From assembly GCA_019915015.1 (NCBI GenBank), contig JAHBBC010000003.1, positions 620,001-684,000 on the forward strand: a stretch of 64,000 nucleotides of DNA, read 5' to 3'. The number at the start of each line of letters is the position of its first letter. The first letter of the stretch is position 1. Positions 55,851-64,000 of this stretch are shown one piece after another. The translations under genes and the position numbers were made by a program. The stretch comes from Auriscalpium vulgare. Lineage: Eukaryota; Basidiomycota; Agaricomycetes; Russulales; Auriscalpiaceae. The notes under the pieces were generated by a model. The model was not told the DNA's origin. It made no database searches and saw only the letters and a program-made list of their open reading frames with translations.

Positions 55851-56002
55851 GCAGCCCAGCAGAACTTGTGCTGTCCAGGGGAGAATTCCATGTATGTAAT
55901 GTATGGGGTATCGCAAACGATAGGTCGATCTATGTGACAACACTAAAATACAAATGAGCACCAGCAATACACTTCCCCGCCCCACCTCTACGCGGCGCAC
56001 GC

Positions 56003-57805
56003 TCAGTGGCGCCCCGCGAAGTGAAACTGGAATCCGCCGCCACCGCCGCCGCCCTGCGCGAACTGGAAGCCGCTCCCGCCCTGCTGGAAGAACTGCGCAA
56101 ACGGATGCCCACCGCCGCCGCCAGGGAACGGCCCGCCCTGCTGCGCCATCGGGTCGTTCGGATCGTCGCCATTGTCGAAGCGCTGGCGGAGCTCCGGATT
56201 GGAGAGCACCTCGTACGCCTCATTGACCGTGGCCATCTTCGTCTCGCTGCCGCCCTTGTCGGGGTGTGCTTTGAGTGTCGCTTTGCGGCTGGAGCATGAG
56301 CTAGTCAGCGTCATAGAAGAGGTGCGCGCAGTGGGTGTACGCACTATGCCTTCTTGATCGTCTTGGCGTCAGCATCGCGCGACACGCCGAGAACTTTGTA
56401 GTAATCCTTTTGACGGGACTGCTTGAGCAGGCGCTGCGCCTTGGACAGCCGCGCGTGGATGTCGCGGTTGCCACCCCCACTCGCCTCCCACGCTAGCTCA
56501 AAAGCGCGCACCGCCTCCTCCCACTCCTCACGCACCAACAGTGCCTCGCCCTTTCCTATGAGTCCGTCGATGTCCTTGTCCGACCCAAGCATACGCAGGA
56601 GCTCGTCGCACCACTTCTCGCCGGTGCGCGCCTGGCCCATTTGGACATAGGACCGGCACAGCGCGCGGAGGAGCTCCTGTCGTCGGGGGCTATAACGGTG
56701 CGGAGGCGGCATGGGGATACCGGACGGGAGATTGAAGAGCGCCGGAGATGCATGTGGCTCGAGAGAGCCCTCCAGAGTGGCGAGAAGTCCCTCGCCCGGG
56801 CTGCTTGGGGAGGCCTCTGAGGGCTTGGAGCCAAGAATTAGGGAGACGATACCTCGCCAGTCTTCGGCGCCCATGAGCATGTCAAGTTTGGTAAATGACT
56901 TGTCGAGCTTCTTGACCAGACGGTGGGCAGTGAGACACGGCTTGGAATCGGGGTCGTAGTGTAAGCACTGCTTCAGGTTGGACATGGCAGTGGTGGCGGC
57001 CGTCGTTGGCATGTAAAAGTATGAGATGCGGAAGATGTTCATGTATGCCGATGTTGACGGCGACGTGATGTGTGTCAGTCGTCTGTCGAGCGGGTCAGTA
57101 CGAGAAAGAAAGGTCGTGGATCATGAGGACGCACGTCATGTCGCCAACAGCTTCCTCAAAATCGCCGGCCGCGAGTGCGCAATTCGCCCTTTGCTGCCGG
57201 AGATGCACCGAGTGCGAAGCGATCCGCAGCGCATTCGTCGCCGCCTCCTCGCAAGCGGTCCACAACTTCGCGCGCTGTGCCTGTTGCACCTTCTTGGCAG
57301 CCATCTCCCCATCCGACACATTCAGCAAGAGCTCCGCCGCCGCTTTGTCCGACTTTTGCTTGGCCTGGTAACGCTTGAGCGAGTCGCGCGCATCTGACCA
57401 GCGACCCTCCTTCGCATGTATGCGTGCCTTCATGAAATGGGCCTTGTCGAATGTGTCCGACGTGAGGTTGAGGACCTGCTCAAAGTCTGACATCGCGTTT
57501 GCGTGTCGGCTGAGGGAAAAGTAGGCCGTGGCACGCTTGTAGTACAGCGCGTAGTCTGTTGGAGCAAGTTCTGGGGAGCGTTTCGTGAGCCCAAAGGACG
57601 TACAAAGAGGAAGAGGCGTACCTATTGCGTCCGAGTATGCCTTGACCGCATCGTTGAACTGGCCCGAGGAGAGGTAAGCGTTGGCCTCGTTAATTAAGGG
57701 GGTAAGCCCTGGAGGATACAGTGAAGACCCAGCACTTGGGTCTGCCTGGGCACAGAGAGCGAGTAACCAGAAACAGAGGCCATAAGCCAGAAGAGACCGG
57801 GGCAT
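56003..57805 (-). CDS. ER-lumenal TPR-DnaJ co-chaperone (DNAJC3/P58IPK-like)
   Basis: Four exons (57622-57805, 57135-57570, 56345-57082, 56003-56288) join to 547 aa. A signal peptide (SLLAYGLCFWLLALCAQA) is followed by tandem TPR helices from about residue 35 to 390 (for example ANAYLSSGQFNDAVKAYSDAI, YYKRATAYFSLSRHANAMSDF). A J domain near the C-terminus reads DYYKVLGVSRDADAKTIKKA, with the HPD catalytic tripeptide in AHPDKGG. A Gly/Phe-rich tail (FQFAQGGGGGGGFQFHF) ends the protein, with no obvious HDEL. Such proteins bind unfolded clients and stimulate the ER Hsp70 BiP. It converges on the DUF1479 gene, 150 bp away. Confidence 0.9.
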
Positions 57806-58079
57806 TGCCACGAGGGTAAGGAGAGTGGGAGGAGGAAGAGAGTGAAAGAGCTGGCAGACAACGGACACCGCACTCGAACCACCACCGAAATGGAAACTTG
57901 ACACGTCGTTGCCGTCCCAGAACAAGAAGGTCGTTCCCATCACGCGCTCGTTGCATGGCCACCATGTGACTTGGTCGCGTGAAATTTATGGTATTTCCGG
58001 CGTATTACTATCATACTCAGAACGAAAAGAGTACGCATGGGATATTATACTAATCCAGAACATCGCAATTTACCCACAT

Positions 58080-59123
58080 TTACTCACCCGGCCCCCTTTC
58101 TGCATCGGTCTCATCCCTCGTCTTCGACCGCGAGCCAGATCGCGCGACTCGTTGCAGTAGGCCCGAAAGGCCTCCCCGTTCCTTGCTTCCACCAGAGCTG
58201 CCCGGTCCACGTGAAGTAGACCGCGGCCTGATGTTCCCTGCACCTCCCCGGCCCGACGATCCAGAGTCCGGTGTACGTGAGGCGAGCTCCACAAGGGGCA
58301 TCCCACCAGCAGCTGCATTGCCTTTGCCCCCGCGGCCAGTGAAGTGTCTGCAGCATGCATGGGTATCAGAGGCCATATCAAGGTGTTTTTTTTATTACGC
58401 ACGTTTGAGCGGGCGCGCTGTGAGCCGCCCTTTCCTCGTCATCTACCTCCAAAATCTGGGCTTCGGCTTGGTCCGCAGGTCGGGTGTTGCCTGCGCCTCC
58501 TCGTCCCATGCTGAGCACAGGACCCTTAGAGCGAGAGCGCGACGTGGACTTCGATTCCGCGCGGGTGAAATTCCCGGCGCCCCCGCGTCCAGCTGATTGC
58601 TGTCAAGCATGAACATTGATCAGACTGGGTCTCGGCACTCGACGAACGGGGAAACTTGCCGGTCCATTGGGCGAGCCATTAGCAGCAATTCGCCCACGTT
58701 CATGCTCGAGGTCGGCCTCGTCAACCTTCGCCCAGCGCGATCCGTCGCGCGATGGAGAACGCATGTTGCCCGCACCGCCAATCCCAATGGATGTCACCTG
58801 GCATATGGATTGAACGTCAGAGCTGTGACAAATTGGAAATGTGGCTATAGCTGACCCGGTTGAGGTTGCGAGGAGAGTGCACCTCACGTCCTCTGGTGTC
58901 TGAAAAATCGTCCGGACCTTGGCCCGGGAGGTGCTTCGCAGGCGGGGATCCAGGCTCTCGCGACTGCGACGACCGACGAATATTGCCTATCCCTCCGCGC
59001 CCAGAAGGGTACTGTGGACCATGTCAGCTCCTCATGTCGTCTCTGCCAACGCCAAACACGTACGTATTCGCGCCCGCGAGTGGGAGGCTCAGAGTGAAGG
59101 ATGGGCAGCTCGACGGACGACAT
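58080..59123 (-). CDS. DUF3602/Par32-like GRGG-repeat protein
   Basis: Five exons (59064-59123, 58856-59011, 58644-58797, 58403-58592, 58080-58347) join to 275 aa. The family hallmark is a repeated GRGGxGN motif, here six times: GRGGIGNI, GIGGAGNM, GRGGAGNF, GRGGAGNT, GRGGKGNA and GRGGAGNI. They are separated by Ser/Arg/Pro-rich, probably disordered and phosphorylatable linkers. Yeast Par32 of this family is phosphorylated after TORC1 inhibition and inhibits ammonium transporters; the same role here is only an inference. Simple ORF calls fragment the gene because every repeat sits on a different exon. Confidence 0.8.
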
Positions 59124-59613
59124 GAGGGGAAAAAGCAAACGAACAGCAAATGTAAAATTTGCCTGGAGGGTAGCTCGCCATATTAGACAATACCGTGCAG
59201 AGATCGAGTCATCTGACGCACCGGCTCTTGAGGGCGGAAATGAAACGGCAGGTGGGGCCGGGTGAGGATCATTTGGCCCTTGAGATTGAGCGTCCAGAGC
59301 CGCATTTATACGTATTCCGCTGTGGACAACAGCTGTGATGCCTGTAGGGGAGGAAGAGGTAGTGGGGTACGCAGACCAGGTTCCGGGTCAGCCGAACTTC
59401 CGGGCTACCACTGCATCCGCGCTGTAATTACCGCCGTGTATCCTAGGGTAGGCGTCTTCGCCGGGCTTGTCAACACGCTCAAGCGGATCTAGAAGCTATA
59501 TGATTGCGAAAAAGCGGCACGAACCAAGCTACAACATATACATGACAGCGATGAAATGCACGACAAACAGGGCACTGGATCGCCAGACACCCGACAGCAG
59601 CACACAGCCCCGC

Positions 59614-60492
59614 TCAAGCACGCGCCATCGACGTGGGAGAATTGAGAAGGGACTGAAGCTAGCAGCGCAAGTTGAGCTGCGCCTCTACTGATAGGACCGC
59701 TGGTAGATGGCGTGCGTACCTGGTCTAGCACGACGGCCGACGACATCCCGTCGCCACCACCGCCCACCGGGTGCTCGAGGCCGAGCGCGTCGCCTTGGCC
59801 GTCGGCCGGTGGCTCTGCGTCCGCTTTCTGGAAATGAAATGACGGGGCGTTTAGGTTAGGTACGCACGAGACGAAAGGTGCCTGACCGGATCTCGCTTGG
59901 CAGTCTTCTTGACGGTGCCCTTTGACCCGCCGGCCGCGCCAGACGTGAAGGGTTCCTCACGCGGGACGATGTCAATCAGGAAATCAAACTGGTCGGACTT
60001 GCTGAGAGCCTTGGCGATGTCGGAGCGCGAGAGCGTGCGGCGCTTGTTGGAGTCGGCGATGATGAAGGCTCGCGCAGTGATCTCAGCGATGAAGACTGTC
60101 CGAGGTCAGTTAATTGCGTGGTCATTGCCGGGGTGAGAGCACTAGTACTGACTTTCGCAAGCCTTGCAAAACAGGATGGGGGCTATGGAAATATGTCGGT
60201 ATCTATCACGGTCGTCCAATGAGAAGGGGCGCACCATCTGCTGCAATCATCTACCTCCATGCCAGCTGCGTCAACATTCCTCCACCGCCCACCTGCCAAG
60301 ACGATATGAAACAGGGCTCACCTTGACATCGGGATCGCTCTTCATGACCTTCTTGATGCGTGCGAGCGGGAGCGGCGGGTGGCGGTAGTCTGGTGTCTCC
60401 TGCTCGGCAACATCGACCTGGCGCTGCCAGAATGAGCGCAGGAACTCGTGGAGAGGCTCTCCAGACTGCACGAAAGGCTTCGGTTGCGACAT
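59614..60492 (-). CDS. HAP5: NF-YC/Hap5 CCAAT-binding subunit
   Basis: Histone-fold subunit C of the CCAAT-binding complex (with NF-YA/Hap2 and NF-YB/Hap3). Exons: 60322-60492, 60235-60250, 60153-60182, 59887-60095, 59720-59827 and a likely last one at 59614-59652, about 190 aa. The conserved core is complete: [17 protein letters not shown], then MIAAD from a 16-nt micro-exon, [43 protein letters not shown] and [13 protein letters not shown] Lys-rich and Gly-rich tail follows. The last short exon is the least certain part. The gene is divergent from the lysine-rich protein at 60674 with a 181-bp shared promoter. Confidence 0.88.
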
Positions 60493-60673
60493 CGGGCGCG
60501 CTTGTGAGTGTCGTCGACGACGTTGGGTAGCGTGACCGTTCTGCCCAACCCGTCACGGTGGAAGGGAGACGTGACCGTGATGTTACGGGACGCGACATCC
60601 GAGTCCTGCGAGTCCGACGCGTCGAACACCTCTCCCGCCTCCTCGTACACCTTATCTCCTCTTCTTCTAGAAC
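60493..60673. promoter_or_regulatory. Short bidirectional promoter
   Basis: 181 bp between divergent starts at 60492 (minus) and 60674 (plus). It contains two direct copies of GTGACCGT (60532-60539, 60571-60578). Its small size suggests shared control of the two genes. Confidence 0.45.
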
Positions 60674-61425
60674 ATGCCCGCATCAAGACGCCAGAAAATG
60701 CGCTGCGCATATGCCGACCCGTACGAGGCACCCGTGAAGGCAAAAAAGCCCCGCGCGCCGCCGAAGAAACTCACCCCCGAAGAGAAGGAGGAGAAACAAA
60801 AGCTCGCTGCCGAGAAGAAGGCACACGCGGCGAAAAAGAAGGAATGGGAGACGGCTCTGACGCCGTGGGTCGTTGACAAAAACGTTAGGTTCAGTATTGG
60901 CACGTTGGTGAGATACCTGCTCTTTGCACGCGTTCCTCGGCTCACGCAGCATCCACAGGCGATGTTCAAAAGCGATGGTAAATTATACGAGCGTGCGGCC
61001 TGTTTCTACGCACTCACTGTATCCATAGCGAAGGCCGCGTATGGGCTCACGGAGAAAGACATATTGAGCATCCGCCACGAGTGCATTCCCAATTCCCTCA
61101 AGACCTTCTTTGCGTGCGCGGATGTTGGTGCCCTCGCCTTGCGCAAGCAGAAGTTTTTCGATCCCACATTCGAGATGCCCGCAAAAGACTCCAAGAAACA
61201 GCTGTCCCCAGGTCTCATCGACGCACCGCGCTGCCTGTTCAAGAAAACCGCGGATGACAACCGCCGCAGGAAGGCGAACTTCCACTCCTGTTCAGTCTTC
61301 TCGCAACTCGTTCAGGAGACGGGGGTAGGTTGTCTTACCGAGAGATATCTGCCACATGCTGACCTTGTCCTCAGAACAAAGAGTACTCCCTCTTGATGGG
61401 TGGACGGGCCGAATTTGCCATGTGA
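60674..61425 (+). CDS. Lysine-rich protein of unknown function
   Basis: Two exons (60674-61324, 61375-61425) give 233 aa. An N-terminal basic coiled segment (PPKKLTPEEKEEKQKLAAEK) is followed by a folded domain of about 110 residues (VRFSIGTLVRYLLFARVPRL, RHECIPNSLKTFFACADVGA) and a short conserved-looking tail (NKEYSLLMGGRAEFAM). No known motif is recognised. The basic segment would suit nuclear localisation. It shares a promoter with HAP5. Confidence 0.7.
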
Positions 61426-61651
61426 AGCGTATATAAGCCTTGTAGAGTACACAGGTATATAAGCCAGTCGTCGTATAGTACCTCATATTTTCCTACTAGA
61501 TCTATTATCTTATCTTATCTTCTGGGATGTCAAGTGATCACGCACCACGCGTGCGCGCGCACTGGAGAACGCTTCCCCAGGATTCCTTCCTCCACCTCCA
61601 CGACGAGCAGCCTCCCACCTCGACGACGCTTTCCACCTTCAGACCACAACA

Positions 61652-62325
61652 ATGCTTCGCTTCATTGTTGCAGTGTATTTCACTTGTCTGCTTGTTCTGA
61701 GCTCGTCCGCGCTGCCGTCGCCGGCGTCCCCGGTGCTGGCCGATCGCACCTATCCCTACTTCCCTGATACGCCCCCATCGTGCCCGATCTGCGCTGCCAA
61801 CTACGATGGAATCAACAGCTGTGCGCAGGCGGCGCCGGTCCTTGCCAACTTCTCAGAGGTGCGTGCTATGTCGAATAACTTGGCGCAATCGCATATAGAA
61901 CTCCCGCAGGTCCTCTTTAACCCTGGCGCCTTCCTCGACGTAATCAAGTGCGCATGCACGGACACATTCCAGTCCGCCTTCCCTCAATGTGTCGATTGGT
62001 ACGTCTCCCGTCCGCGCCTTTCGCACCTGGCCACAAGTCTGATTGTGGCGCCAGCTTCGAGAAGACCAATCAGACCGGGTGGCTGGACACGCCCGACCTC
62101 CCTTCCGTCGTGTCTGGCATGCGGAATGTGTGCGGATTTGCCAGCTCGATCCTCGGCAACGTCTCGGATTCCAACGGCGAGACCACCCCCAGCAGCAGCG
62201 CGACCGCGACCGCGACCGCCAACTCTGGTCCCCGCGCCGCCGAGCACTGGCAACCCGTCGGCGGCGCCTTGGCGCTGCCAACCATCGCGCTCGGAATTGC
62301 CAGCTTCAGTGCCCTACTTCTGTGA
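61652..62325 (+). CDS. Small GPI-anchored secreted protein
   Basis: Three exons (61652-61858, 61910-61998, 62055-62325) join to 188 aa. A signal peptide (MLRFIVAVYFTCLLVLSSSA) is followed by a Cys-containing domain with about eight cysteines (CPIC, INSCAQ, IKCAC, QCVDC, VCGF), then a Ser/Thr/Ala linker (TTPSSSATATATA), then a hydrophobic C-terminus (LALPTIALGIASFSALLL) typical of GPI signals. The cell surface is the likely location. Such proteins are common in basidiomycete secretomes and the function is unknown. Confidence 0.8.
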
Positions 62326-64000
62326 TGGACCGGACAAGACAAGCCCTTAATGGCCATGACCTATGACAGTGATACTTGTCTGGACACTTATATTCCCATT
62401 TGGATACCTCCCTTGCCATATTGACGACCTCACGATAACGAACATCTTACGACCGCCTCACGAAATATCACGAGCTATCTTTCATTTTTGTTATTCGCAT
62501 ATCTTATACTCACTGAATTCTGTACCCGCAGCCACTGCGTCAGTGAGCACGCCAAGCGTCCGTTGTATGGAATACCTGTGGAGGTTTGCGTATCACAATC
62601 CATCAGCTTGATCGTCAGTTGCGCAGGGTAGCTGGCAATTCTGGCATTCGGTAGAAGGATGCTCATCTCGATTAATTAGTGGGTCCCTACAGCTCTCGAA
62701 TTGCCGCCGTGGCAGTGATGTCCGTGTCTTGTGGAGACCTCCAGGCATAGCTGCTCGGCGCTCTAAATCGACACGCCCTAGGGCCAGCCACTGCTGCCAG
62801 CTGACTTCGCCGCTGTTGAGAGAGGATTGCTACTACTATAGCGGGTCTCTGAACTTCATCGCTCAGAAAACAGTTCAGAACTACAAGGAGGTGTACTTTC
62901 TGTCCTGAACGTCACCTCTGGCTTGCTATCAGGTGGATGTACTTTCCTTGGCTCTATTTTGGACTTGCACCTCGCTGGAGTCCCGAACTTCCGGAAATAT
63001 AACGTGATATATCCTCATGGGAGGGCCGGTTGTCCGAACACCTCCTTTGACACCGGAAACGCGCTGGTGCTTTACCGATGGCATGGCGAGTTCTCTGGCG
63101 GTCTCCGGCGCAGTCCACCTGGACAGGCAACGAGTCGGCTTTGTGACACGATGCGGCCGACCAAGGCGCTCCTGGGACGGCACATTTACCCCCGCTCAGG
63201 AGGAAGGCCCAATTCGTCCTCTTGGCCGTCTGAGGGACTAGCGCTGCTCGTTTCGACAATCATGCCAGGCTCTCCTTGAGTCTTCCTCAGAGAAGACGCG
63301 GAAGCTCTTGGAGAAAGACAGACGGTTCGGCTACTGCTAGGGCGCTATTGTATACACAAATGTTATGTCGCTGACCCACTGCAGCAGCTAGTCGAGGCAG
63401 GCCTCTCACGACCCCATAGAGCCAGTATCATCTGCGGCTTCTGTCGGTGGTGACCCACCTTCAAATGTGAACCCACCCCGCGTCCGCCGAGAAGCAACCT
63501 CCTGCTGGCGTTCGCCGGTCATCCTGTACTAACCTTGAACCCAGGAACCTAACCTTGGCGCTTCGCGAGCGTCATATACCGACTCATCACAACGCTGTAT
63601 GTTCAGTTTGCACAAAGGTTCTGAAATCGTAGGTGCAAAGAGATACAGTGGAGTACCAACATCCACGCTAGAGCGTATCGTACAGGAGTTAATGCACTAT
63701 GTGAGTAGAGCAATTCGAAAGCGAGCCATCGAAAACAGTGGATTAAGGGTCAAGAAGTAGAGTCCGGGGTGTGCGGTGGTGGTACAAATGCGGTGAAAAC
63801 AAAGGTAAGTCAGAGATTGTTCTGTGCGATGTGACGCATGATAGTTAATGACGCGAGGATCTCTGTGGTCGTATTGTGAGTGGTCGGCAAAAGCAGCGCT
63901 CAGTTGAACACTTACCGACAGACAAATGGGTAAAGCCATGATAGATGGTAAGAAGGTTCCCGGACGTGCCATATGCTGGGCGATCTGGAGGTTTGAGATT
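62326..64000. other. Intergenic, no supported gene
   Basis: 1.7 kb with only short frames. A minus-strand frame starting at 63972 (MARPGTFLPSIMALPICLSV) might be the 5' exon of a secreted protein but I could not extend it by splicing. Otherwise I see nothing. Confidence 0.4.

Overview
The window comes from a basidiomycete fungus, most likely an Agaricomycete. Genes are GC-rich and cut by many 45-60 bp introns with GT...AG borders and CTRAC-like branch points. Several gene families are of Agaricomycete type: a KDZ transposase, DUF6697-like proteins, a PCL-type cyclin and Ty3/gypsy elements with a DPGS protease. Exon models below were built by hand and checked for frame continuity across each splice.

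Left part (1-16 kb): a multi-pass membrane protein of unknown function, a Gln/Pro-rich coiled-coil protein with a C-terminal Cys/His cluster, a Pro-rich leucine-zipper-like protein, two tandem secreted epoxide hydrolases, and a Ty1/copia remnant that has lost reverse transcriptase.

Centre (16.4-46 kb): the most interesting region, a three-level nest. A DUF6697-like host gene is split. Exons 1-3 lie at 16.4-16.9 kb and exons 4-6 at 44.7-46.0 kb, and they would rejoin in frame. Between them is an apparent giant KDZ-type DNA transposon of about 27.7 kb, with matching imperfect terminal inverted repeats, a subterminal array of 42-44 bp repeats, an intact 11-exon KDZ transposase at its right end, and apparent cargo: a 263-aa gene, a 539-aa gene, a 660-aa gene, a long fold-back repeat and a PCL cyclin with one nonsense codon. 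The 539-aa gene is in turn interrupted by a 14.4 kb Ty3/gypsy retrotransposon (849-bp LTRs that look identical, TSD GCGC) that landed just inside the 5' splice site of a 52-bp intron. The gypsy element carries gag-protease, pol and, unusually, three antisense genes between pol and the 3' LTR: a Cys6 cluster protein and two diverged paralogues of unknown function. Three copies of its polypurine-tract block suggest modular growth.

Right part (46.4-64 kb): an intact DUF6697-like paralogue with a 1.06 kb TIR element 4 bp past its stop codon, then ordinary gene-dense host DNA: mannitol-1-phosphate 5-dehydrogenase, a divergent forkhead factor, a small single-pass membrane protein, a DUF1479 oxygenase-like protein, an ER DNAJC3-like co-chaperone, a Par32/DUF3602-like GRGG-repeat protein, NF-YC/Hap5 (with a 16-nt micro-exon), a lysine-rich unknown and a GPI-anchored secreted protein. 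The last 1.7 kb has no gene I can support.

All functional names rest on motif recognition by eye, with no database search.
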